A DNA stretch of 5,785 bases from assembly GCA_023134755.1 (NCBI GenBank), contig JAGLUM010000104.1:1-5785 (forward strand). Reading direction: 5' to 3'. Of this stretch, positions 1 to 5,785 are shown piece by piece (the first letter of the stretch is position 1; every line of letters starts with the position of its first letter). The position numbers and the translations under genes are program-made. Under the pieces are notes generated by a model, which made no database searches, was not told the DNA's origin, and saw only the letters and a list, made by a program, of their open reading frames with translations. Source of the stretch: Fidelibacterota bacterium (GTDB lineage Bacteria; Fidelibacterota; Fidelibacteria; Fidelibacterales; Fidelibacteraceae).

Positions 1-220
1 GTTGATCATATGCATTATATTCACAATCTAAAAAAATATAAAAATATCGATAACTTTATTACGACAATTTACTTCTATTTGTGGAAAACTTGAATTTTTG
101 ATTACCCACGGTATTTCATACTAGAACCATTATTTTCTGGAAAATACTTGTCACTGTTGCTCTGAGATCTCCAAAGAAAATCATTTTGTTTATCGATGCT
201 TTTAAATTATCTTTTGCGTT
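1..220. other. AT-rich leader region with no confident gene
   Basis: This stretch precedes the PHP gene and is very rich in A and T, especially in its first 60 bases. One frame is open from base 1 to a TGA at 91-93, but its translation is low-complexity (Lys, Asn, Tyr, Ile rich) and looks like chance reading of AT-rich DNA. A weak promoter-like pair, TTGTTT at 186-191 and TATCTT at 208-213 with 16 bases between, lies just before the PHP start codon. I see no RNA gene, repeat or strong terminator. Confidence 0.5.
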
Positions 221-1108
221 ATGACAATTACATTTTCTAAAATGGCTGTACCTTCGCCTCCGGAATCACTATCTATTATTGCGGACCTACACATTCATTC
301 AACCGCTTCTGACGGCGAATATTCTCCCACTGAAATTGCGCAAATGCTGAACCGTGGCAATATTCATTTCGCTGCCCTTACCGATCATGACAGCTTTTCC
401 GGATTCCGGGAATTCGAGAAAACGTTCGACGGCATTGCCATCCCGGGTGTTGAACTTTCCGTAGATTATCAAAATAGCGGATTACACCTTTTGGGATATG
501 GATTTAATCCTGATTATAAACCATTTATCAAGCTGTTGGAGCATTTTCAGCAGATCCGCTATGAACGTGTTGAGAAAATGTGTGATAAATTATGCGAAAT
601 GGGACTGCATATCACCATGGATAATGTAAAAAAAAATTATCCCCCTACAACTACACTTGGGCGGCCGCACGTCGCACGTGCAATGCTTGCAGCCGGTTAC
701 GTAAAATCCTTTAATTCCGCCTTTAATAAATATATTGGCGACGGGAAGCCTGCTTATATACCTAAGGCTCGTCTTGATCTACATCATGCCATTAAAATGA
801 TCAATGATTCAGGTGGTATTACCATTCTTGCCCATCCGGGTCTCTATCATGCTGAAATCTCATTTAATGAGCTTGTAAAACTTCCTGTCAACGGATTTGA
901 AGCCTATCATCCTAATCATTCGCAATCTTTTTCTCGCATTATTATTGACTATTGCAACAAACATGATTTGTTGTATAGCGGGGGATCAGATTTTCATGAT
1001 CTTCGGAGAAACAAAGCAAATGTTATTGGGAAATGGGGGTTGAATCCGGGTGAATGGGAGCAGTTTAAATCATATATTAACGCCAACTGCGTGTATCAAC
1101 TCAAATAA
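221..1108 (+). CDS. PHP-domain metal-dependent phosphoesterase (RNase AM / nucleoside 3',5'-bisphosphate phosphatase-like)
   Basis: This is a 295-residue cytosolic PHP-superfamily hydrolase. The metal-binding motifs appear in order: H24-x-H26 in 'ADLHIHS', D31-G, 'TDHD' (H56), 'PGVELS' (E78), H89, 'LAHPG' (H205), the E227-x-x-H230 pair, and 'GSDFH' (D257, H259). Between them lies the family's helical insertion, with 'LGRPHVARAM' near residues 146-155 and a 'GDGKPAYIP' segment at 173-181. This order and length match the YciV/RNase AM group. Characterised members remove the 3'-phosphate from nucleoside 3',5'-bisphosphates such as pAp, or trim RNA 5' ends, so that activity is inferred here. No ligand appears to be missing. 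The start is uncertain: neither ATG 221 nor ATG 242 has a Shine-Dalgarno sequence, and the conserved core begins only at about residue 19. It is convergent with the next gene, with 4 bases between stop codons. Confidence 0.9.
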   Translation: MTITFSKMAVPSPPESLSIIADLHIHSTASDGEYSPTEIAQMLNRGNIHFAALTDHDSFSGFREFEKTFDGIAIPGVELSVDYQNSGLHLLGYGFNPDYKPFIKLLEHFQQIRYERVEKMCDKLCEMGLHITMDNVKKNYPPTTTLGRPHVARAMLAAGYVKSFNSAFNKYIGDGKPAYIPKARLDLHHAIKMINDSGGITILAHPGLYHAEISFNELVKLPVNGFEAYHPNHSQSFSRIIIDYCNKHDLLYSGGSDFHDLRRNKANVIGKWGLNPGEWEQFKSYINANCVYQLK

Positions 1109-1112
1109 TTTT

Positions 1113-2186
1113 TTAAACACGGTCTGTGGGCAGTGTTTCACCCATAATCGCACGAATAATATTGGAACCACCTGAGTATTGCAGAATTAATCCGATAATG
1201 GATTGTAAAGGTACACAGATGATCATCCCGATGGGTCCCCACACCCAATGCCAGAAAAACAAAGAAACAATAATAAACAAGGGTGAAAGTTTTAATCCCT
1301 GGCCCATATAACGGGGATCAAGAACGTTCCCAAAGAAAAACTGACTGGATATTAAGAGTATCGAAAAGATAAAAAACGTTCCGCCAAATCCATATTGCAG
1401 AAGAAATATCAACATGGGAAACAGCGTAGCAATAATTGAACCGATACTGGGTATAAAATTGAGTAAAAAGGTAATGAGTCCGATAATAATAATAAAATCC
1501 AGTTTAAAGAAAGATGCGATGATCATTGCTGAAACTGACGTACCAAAGCTGATAACGGTTTTTCTGGAAATATATGTCTGAATTTTTTTCTGGATCTCCG
1601 GAATGATCTCTGGCCGGCTTTTCCCATTGGTTTTGAGAATAAGAGCTTCCATGCGTTCCTGGAGGCTTTTCCGTTCAGCAATAATAAACAGCAGTAATAA
1701 AATTACCAGGATAAGTGACACAATAAAATCGACAAAACTTCCCATCGTTGAGGTAATAAATTCTTGTAAGGAAATACGGTCGGCTAACTCAAACCAGTTT
1801 ATTTTTTCCTTAAAGAAATACTGTGCATCCTCCATCGGAATTTTAAACTGCGCCAAGGTATTCTGAGAAACCAAGATAAGTTTTTCCTGATATTTCGGGA
1901 ACTCACCAACAAATGAGGTAATACTTGCATATACTACTATTCCGATGAGAAACAATATAACACTTACGATCACAAGCAGCAGAATAATGATCAGGAAGTT
2001 CGGTACTTTTTTACGGATTAAAAATCCTACTAACGGACTAAACAAAAAGGCAAAAAATATTGCGAGCATAAGCGGGATAAAAATATTACGTAATTCCCGC
2101 ATGAAATAGATCGCAACACAAAATACCGCAATAGTTAAAAGGCCTTTTAGGTATCGGGCAATTTTATCCTGGCTGGCTGTGCTCAT
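1113..2186 (-). CDS. AI-2E family transporter (PerM/TqsA-like membrane protein)
   Basis: This is a 357-residue multi-spanning inner-membrane protein of typical length for the AI-2E (formerly UPF0118) family. The N-terminal part has two to three hydrophobic helices (about residues 13-29, 34-57 and 63-90). A more polar segment of about 60 residues follows, then a helix at 150-170 and a charged stretch at 171-208. The C-terminal block of helices (about 209-337) carries the family signatures: 'FIPSIGSIIATLFP' at 244-257, 'NVLDPRYMGQGLKLSP' at 287-302, and 'WGPIGMIICVPL' at 316-327. Family members have been linked to autoinducer-2 export (TqsA) or to sodium/proton antiport; most have no known substrate, so none is assigned here. 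ATG 2186 is supported by AGGTGA at 2190-2195 (minus strand). It is divergent from the GT5-like operon and appears to be a single-gene unit. Confidence 0.93.
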   Translation of the reverse strand: MSTASQDKIARYLKGLLTIAVFCVAIYFMRELRNIFIPLMLAIFFAFLFSPLVGFLIRKKVPNFLIIILLLVIVSVILFLIGIVVYASITSFVGEFPKYQEKLILVSQNTLAQFKIPMEDAQYFFKEKINWFELADRISLQEFITSTMGSFVDFIVSLILVILLLLFIIAERKSLQERMEALILKTNGKSRPEIIPEIQKKIQTYISRKTVISFGTSVSAMIIASFFKLDFIIIIGLITFLLNFIPSIGSIIATLFPMLIFLLQYGFGGTFFIFSILLISSQFFFGNVLDPRYMGQGLKLSPLFIIVSLFFWHWVWGPIGMIICVPLQSIIGLILQYSGGSNIIRAIMGETLPTDRV

Positions 2187-2189
2187 TTC

Positions 2190-2195
2190 TCACCT
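2190..2195 (-). promoter_or_regulatory. Shine-Dalgarno of the AI-2E gene
   Basis: Read on the minus strand, the bases are AGGTGA, followed by three bases and then the ATG ending at 2186. The spacing is tight but fits the anti-SD alignment AGGAGGTGA. It fixes the start of the transporter gene and shows that this organism uses Shine-Dalgarno initiation. Confidence 0.7.
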
Positions 2196-2312
2196 GTGTT
2201 ACATATAATAATTTACTATTTTCACATAATTTTACAAGTTTATTTTTCAAATTGAAACAGAGAAATAAGGTGTAAATATATTTCCTTTATTATCGCAAAA
2301 TACGAGCAATAT

Positions 2313-2325
2313 TTATTCTGAATAA
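2313..2325. repeat. short perfect palindrome in the divergent spacer
   Basis: TTATTC and GAATAA flank a single central T. The site lies between the divergent AI-2E gene and the rightward operon, about 43 bases before the TTGACA element, a position where an operator could sit. In such AT-rich DNA a 13-base palindrome can arise by chance, and no regulator is visible, so this is a weak candidate. Confidence 0.2.
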
Positions 2326-2367
2326 TGCAATTATAATAGATACTTTTTTACATAATTGGTTTAAAGA

Positions 2368-2396
2368 TTGACACAACACAAATAATTTTGTATTTT
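2368..2396 (+). promoter_or_regulatory. sigma70-type promoter of the GT5-like/lipoprotein/outer-membrane-protein operon
   Basis: A perfect -35 hexamer TTGACA (2368-2373) is followed after exactly 17 bases by TATTTT (2391-2396), which matches the -10 consensus at four of six positions including the first two and the last. Transcription would begin near 2402-2404, giving a leader of about 30 bases before ATG 2434. The spacer also contains TAATTTTG (2383-2390), which fits the Bacteroidota -7 pattern TAnnTTTG, but I see no matching -33 element at the usual distance, so the sigma70 reading is preferred. Confidence 0.6.
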
Positions 2397-2433
2397 ATAT
2401 AGATGTTTATTGGGCAAAATTTATTAAGAATTT

Positions 2434-3273
2434 ATGAATTTAAAAATATATAACATTTCAAAACGCGTTTCTCCATTTACTCCACCATCCACTGAGGGAG
2501 ACTTTATTTGTAACACATCAAAAGTATATAACGAAAATAAAATTGATGTGCGAATTTTTCTTCCCCGTTACGGATATATTTCTGAACGCAAATATATCCT
2601 GCGTGAAGTTATCCGTTTAAAGGAAATATCCGTCAAAATGGATAATGAAGAACTTATCTCTTCTGTTAAATCAGCTTTTATCCCGGATTCACGGGTACAG
2701 GTATACTTTAATATTTTTCCGGATCACTACCGGGAAATTACAAAGCAGGTAACAAGTAATTATATCAAGCCAAAGAATATGAATGTATACAATGCATTCT
2801 TAATGTACACTTTTTCAGCACTGAATACCCTTGAGCGTCTATATTGGAAGCCGGATATTATTTTATGTTACAACTGGCATTCTGCAATAGTTCCGATCCT
2901 GCTTAAAACCGTTTTAAAAGATCACGACTGGTTTAAAAATATCAAGGTTGTAACGGTACTCAGCGCGGACGAACCGTTTTTTGCTTTCCCTGAAAAAGCA
3001 CTTAAACGGGTTCATGTCAACGGAAACATGAATCAATTGACAGACCCGGCAGGACTTTTGCAAACTGCCCTTGATATGTCGGATGCTGTTATTCAATTAA
3101 AGTCTAAAAAAGAAAATAAACTTGCTCCATTATTGAAGAAGAAAAAAATTAATGCTATTTTGTCTGCAAAGAAGGAACATTATAAAATATTCAACATAAA
3201 TACGCCGAACAATAACATAGAATTTTGGGGTCCAATTGCAAAAGAACTATATGAATTTCTCGACAACTTATAA
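2434..3273 (+). CDS. glycogen/starch synthase N-terminal-domain-like protein (GT5-like, probably non-catalytic)
   Basis: This 279-residue protein resembles only the N-terminal Rossmann half of GT5 glycogen synthase, whose full length is about 470-500. Matching segments are 'VSPF' (12-15), 'VRIFLPRYG' (39-47), 'YNWHSAIVPILLK' (146-158; HDWHTALVP-like in GlgA) and 'WFKNIKVVTVL' (166-176). The C-terminal GT-B domain is absent. The ADP-glucose loop KTGGLAD aligns without gaps to residues 17-23 (P-P-S-T-E-G-D), so the key lysine and both glycines are lost. Synthase activity is therefore unlikely. From memory, similar one-domain proteins sit beside a DUF4270 lipoprotein gene in Bacteroidota; their function is unknown. 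An in-frame TAA at 2425-2427 makes ATG 2434 the earliest start; only a weak AAGAA lies upstream. It is the first gene of the operon, and its end overlaps the lipoprotein gene. Confidence 0.8.
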   Translation: MNLKIYNISKRVSPFTPPSTEGDFICNTSKVYNENKIDVRIFLPRYGYISERKYILREVIRLKEISVKMDNEELISSVKSAFIPDSRVQVYFNIFPDHYREITKQVTSNYIKPKNMNVYNAFLMYTFSALNTLERLYWKPDIILCYNWHSAIVPILLKTVLKDHDWFKNIKVVTVLSADEPFFAFPEKALKRVHVNGNMNQLTDPAGLLQTALDMSDAVIQLKSKKENKLAPLLKKKKINAILSAKKEHYKIFNINTPNNNIEFWGPIAKELYEFLDNL

Positions 3274-4510
3274 AAATCCTGCGAAATCCGCAAAGCGACG
3301 TCAAAGTGTATATACTTTGACTTTTTTTTGTTTTCTTTTTATTTTGATGTTAAGCACATCATGCAGTGAGAATATCTTTCAGACACCCTACGGGAATAAA
3401 TCACTGGTGGTAGATACCCTGCATTATGACTATCATTTCATTCATGGGATCAAAAACATCAACACCCCCGCATCAGGAAATATACTTTATCAGAATAAAG
3501 CAGGTAATTACAATGATCTATCTGCAGATTTTCTGATCAAATTTACTAACTTTATTTCTCTAAACGGGATACCGGACTCGGTTGAGATTACTATTAACCA
3601 AGCAGATGTGATCCTGTATCCGGCAGATTACTGGGGCAATGAGAGTACAGTTTCGTTAGATATCCATATGGTTAATAACGATACTTCTTTGTACTGGGAA
3701 AATATTTCTGCTATAGATGAGGTGTTAGCATCATTGGACGGACAGACAAGTTATTATGCCACGACAACATTTTCACCTGATGTGGATTCTCTTCGTATAC
3801 CCATTGGTCTGACAACGGTAAATGATTGGTATATTCGTCCGGACTCATTATATGTTAACAATGGGTTTACCGTAAAAAAATCTGATGATTCCAGAGGCAT
3901 GATAGCATTTTATTCTATAGAATACAGTTCCACTGAAAATGACAAACGTCCCCGCCTGCTTTTGGAATGCAGTTTACATGACACAAACGGGGTGTATTTG
4001 CAGGACAGTACTTTTTATGTTATCGGCGGTGGTGACATACAATTCACAGAAAGTCAAGCGATAGTCGATGATACACTCTTCTATTTATCACAGGGAAATA
4101 TCTTCAGGTCATACATTGAATTAGATAGTATACGACAAGACACTTTGTTGGGTCCTACACATCTCCTCAACAAAGCGGAACAAACTTTGGTCATACATCC
4201 GCTTGACAGGAATATTGCTCTCGGGGATACACTTTTACTTACGGCACGCTTATTTAAAACCGACATGTGGGTTGAAGATAGTTTGAATTATATGTATACC
4301 GCCTACTCGGAGCCCTTTACTGATCTTGATGACACGATTCGCATCGATATTTCCCAATTATTACAGTATCTCGTCTCTAATCCAAAAGAGATGCTTCATG
4401 AAGGTATTTTTTATTATCTGAACAATGAATATAATGCTTTTAATTATATTACCATAAATCCCGCATTATCTGAGCTGGATATTATATATACAAGGGTTAA
4501 CAATGAATAA
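3251..4510 (+). CDS. predicted lipoprotein, DUF4270-like, with two similar beta-rich halves
   Basis: From ATG 3251 this encodes 419 residues. The N-terminus has a basic stretch (K, R, R), a hydrophobic helix at about 23-34, and a lipobox-like 'LSTSC' with Cys38, indicating an envelope lipoprotein. The mature part is beta-rich and polar. Its first half ends in 'RPRLLL' (233-238), as in DNRLRE-like jelly-roll modules, and the second half appears to repeat the pattern. I do not recognise it securely. The DUF4270 label rests mainly on its place after the short glycogen-synthase-like gene and on general architecture. The reading frame extends back to a TTG at 3236 (424 residues), but ATG 3251 is preferred because it keeps the basic n-region and is the commoner codon; neither has a strong Shine-Dalgarno. 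It overlaps the upstream gene by 23 bases and the next by 8, indicating translational coupling. Confidence 0.75.
   Translation: MNFSTTYKNPAKSAKRRQSVYTLTFFCFLFILMLSTSCSENIFQTPYGNKSLVVDTLHYDYHFIHGIKNINTPASGNILYQNKAGNYNDLSADFLIKFTNFISLNGIPDSVEITINQADVILYPADYWGNESTVSLDIHMVNNDTSLYWENISAIDEVLASLDGQTSYYATTTFSPDVDSLRIPIGLTTVNDWYIRPDSLYVNNGFTVKKSDDSRGMIAFYSIEYSSTENDKRPRLLLECSLHDTNGVYLQDSTFYVIGGGDIQFTESQAIVDDTLFYLSQGNIFRSYIELDSIRQDTLLGPTHLLNKAEQTLVIHPLDRNIALGDTLLLTARLFKTDMWVEDSLNYMYTAYSEPFTDLDDTIRIDISQLLQYLVSNPKEMLHEGIFYYLNNEYNAFNYITINPALSELDIIYTRVNNE
4492..4496 (+). promoter_or_regulatory. Shine-Dalgarno of the outer-membrane protein gene
   Basis: AAGGG lies six bases before ATG 4503, inside the 3' end of the lipoprotein gene. 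It supports the chosen start, whose first bases ATGAATAA also contain the upstream stop codon. Confidence 0.65.
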
Positions 4511-5750
4511 AAAAATACTTTTTTTATTATTTCTAATTATATCCATCAGCTACGCGGGCGTATTTGAGCTTTATGGAATTGGAAAAGTCGGACTCAATTA
4601 TTCAGTGGCTGCTTTAGGAAGAGGAAAATCCTCTGTTGCCTATTCGGACACCTTAACGGTAAACTTACAGAATCCGGCAAATTTAGCTTATATTAACAAA
4701 GCCGGAATGGAAATGTCGGCAAATACAGATCATAATGTTATTTCAGGCACAGGAAATACAAACAATTATACCGGCTTTTCGTACGGCGTATTAAAATTTC
4801 CGCTTGCTCAACGCGGTGCCTTTATCTTGGGGCTTGTTCCCCTTACTACGTCCAATGCGTCATATCAAATTGTTGATGAACTGAACCAATACCGCGAAAC
4901 GGCACGATCTATCGGAAATATTTATTCTGCTTCCATCGGTGTAGGTTATGCTTTTTTCAAAAAACATCAACTGGCTCTTGGCTTCAGTGCTGATTTTCTT
5001 ATCGGAGGATATACCATCAGTAAAGATATTGAGTTTGATGACGCAAACCTTACTCCGGTTAGCATTGAGATTGATGAAGGCTTCAGCGGAAGCCAGTTCA
5101 CTGGCGGTATAAGCTATACGCCCTTTAAACAATTGACACTGGGGGCGGCGTATTCATATGTCAATAGTTCATCCCGTCGCGAGATAATACAATACACAGC
5201 GACATCTTCATCCTACTTTTATTCCTATTTGGATACAATCAACTATTTAAACACCGCTGTTTTCCCAAATCAATTACGCATAGGACTTGCATTAACGCTA
5301 GCTCCTCGTTATATTTTCACTGCAGATTGGATGCAGTATCAATTTACCGATCTGGTATCTGATTTTTCTTTTAATCCATTTTACGAGGGCTCGCAGATCA
5401 AGCCATTCAATCATTATGGATTAGGATTTGAAAAACAGGGACAGCTGAGTGAATACCTCCCCTATTATCAGTCACTAACATATCGGGGCGGTATTTTCTA
5501 TGAACAACATTATATGGCAGATTCACAAGGAATACCAGTTCAAACTTATGGATTAACTCTGGGTCTTGGAATTCCCTTTACTAAATATCAGAACCGTGTT
5601 GATATGACTTTTATATGTGAATACAATATAGGAACTATTTATGAGCAGGCCGGGATCTCCCCCATTAACGTCAGTGAATTTGTCTATCATTTTAATATCA
5701 GTATTAGTATAGCTGAAACATGGTTTAATACCAGAGGAAAATATAGATAG
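4503..5750 (+). CDS. PorV/FadL-like outer-membrane beta-barrel protein
   Basis: This is a 415-residue predicted outer-membrane barrel. Residues 1-18 form a signal peptide (MNKK, a hydrophobic core, then 'SYA' with cleavage before Gly19). Just after it, 'ALGRGKSSVAYSD' (37-49) and 'NLQNPANLA' (54-62) match the N-terminal signature of the FadL/OmpP1-PorV/PorQ-UPF0164 class ('GrAgtAva...NPAgLA'). The rest is alternating beta-strand sequence with repeated Gly and aromatic residues. The C-terminus contains 'ISISIAETWF' followed by a basic tail, resembling the last strand and 'WF' motif of PorV-type proteins. Family members include type IX secretion shuttle proteins and hydrophobic-compound channels; I cannot choose between these or name a substrate. 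The gene overlaps the lipoprotein gene by 8 bases, is preceded by AAGGG, and is followed 8 bases later by another start codon, so it is mid-operon. Confidence 0.85.
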   Translation: MNKKILFLLFLIISISYAGVFELYGIGKVGLNYSVAALGRGKSSVAYSDTLTVNLQNPANLAYINKAGMEMSANTDHNVISGTGNTNNYTGFSYGVLKFPLAQRGAFILGLVPLTTSNASYQIVDELNQYRETARSIGNIYSASIGVGYAFFKKHQLALGFSADFLIGGYTISKDIEFDDANLTPVSIEIDEGFSGSQFTGGISYTPFKQLTLGAAYSYVNSSSRREIIQYTATSSSYFYSYLDTINYLNTAVFPNQLRIGLALTLAPRYIFTADWMQYQFTDLVSDFSFNPFYEGSQIKPFNHYGLGFEKQGQLSEYLPYYQSLTYRGGIFYEQHYMADSQGIPVQTYGLTLGLGIPFTKYQNRVDMTFICEYNIGTIYEQAGISPINVSEFVYHFNISISIAETWFNTRGKYR

Positions 5751-5753
5751 GAG
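5749..5753 (+). promoter_or_regulatory. Shine-Dalgarno of the last, partial gene
   Basis: AGGAG overlaps the TAG stop of the outer-membrane protein gene and is followed by five A residues and ATG 5759. This is the strongest ribosome binding site in the window and is the main evidence that a gene begins here. Confidence 0.8.
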
Positions 5754-5758
5754 AAAAA

Positions 5759-5785
5759 ATGACTAACTCTAAAAAGTGGTTATTG
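5759..5785 (+). CDS. start of a further operon gene, cut by the window end
   Basis: Only nine codons are present, reading MTNSKKWLL. The two lysines followed by Trp-Leu-Leu would suit the beginning of a signal peptide, so an exported protein is possible, but too little is visible to assign a family. The gene is called from the ideal AGGAG-5-ATG arrangement and its 8-base distance from the preceding stop, which places it in the same operon. Confidence 0.65.

Noticed and set aside
1..93. Frame open from the window edge to a TGA at 91-93, possibly the tail of an upstream gene
   Set aside because: The translation is short, low in complexity and dominated by codons expected from AT-rich DNA, with no recognisable C-terminal motif.
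1603..1866. 87-codon open frame on the plus strand
   Set aside because: It lies entirely antisense to the AI-2E gene, whose frame is well supported by family motifs; the product has no recognisable features and no ribosome binding site.
2187..2433. A small RNA, riboswitch or confident AI-2E promoter in the divergent spacer
   Set aside because: I saw no extended stem-loops, no intrinsic terminator and only partial promoter matches on the minus strand (such as TTGAAA without a good -10), so only the rightward promoter and the short palindrome are recorded.
2434..3273. Glycogen synthase pseudogene by truncation
   Set aside because: The frame is intact, the gene has its own strong promoter, the next gene overlaps it by coupling, and there is no remnant of a C-terminal GT-B domain downstream. 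A dedicated one-domain protein is the better reading.
4860..5132. 90-codon open frame on the minus strand
   Set aside because: It is antisense to the outer-membrane barrel gene and its translation resembles nothing known; the barrel frame continues unbroken through it.

Overview
The window looks like a chromosomal segment from a Gram-negative bacterium of the FCB superphylum. Candidates are Bacteroidota relatives such as Marinimicrobia, Cloacimonadota, Calditrichota or Ignavibacteria; I cannot place it to phylum. The evidence is an AT-rich genome, a PorV/FadL-like outer-membrane protein with the 'NPANLA' signature, a lipoprotein, and a one-domain glycogen-synthase-like protein of a type I know from Bacteroidota. 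Two features argue against classical Bacteroidota expression signals: a near-consensus sigma70-type promoter (TTGACA-17-TATTTT) and clear Shine-Dalgarno sequences before at least three genes. I see no phage, insertion sequence, CRISPR or RNA gene.

Layout. Bases 1-220 are AT-rich with no confident gene. Bases 221-1108 (+) encode a PHP-family metal-dependent phosphoesterase resembling RNase AM / 3',5'-nucleoside bisphosphate phosphatase (YciV). It converges, with a gap of only 4 bases, on an AI-2E/PerM-family membrane protein at 1113-2186 (-). A 247-base divergent spacer (2187-2433) holds the promoter for a rightward cluster that runs off the window end. The cluster is a 279-residue protein equivalent only to the N-terminal half of glycogen synthase and lacking the sugar-nucleotide-binding lysine/glycine loop (2434-3273); a predicted lipoprotein with two similar beta-rich halves (3251-4510); a PorV/FadL-like outer-membrane barrel (4503-5750); and the first nine codons of another gene (5759-5785) behind a strong Shine-Dalgarno sequence.

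How the genes fit together. The four rightward genes overlap by 23 and 8 bases and are then separated by 8 bases, so they almost certainly form one translationally coupled operon. From memory, Bacteroidota genomes carry a similar short glycogen-synthase-like gene beside a DUF4270-type lipoprotein, often near panC/panD. This window seems to hold a divergent version of that pair joined to an outer-membrane barrel. The glycogen-synthase-like protein is unlikely to be an active glycosyltransferase, and the role of the set is unknown. An envelope or surface-related function is the best inference and is the most interesting point here. The PHP protein and the AI-2E protein look like ordinary housekeeping or transport genes with no evident link to the operon.
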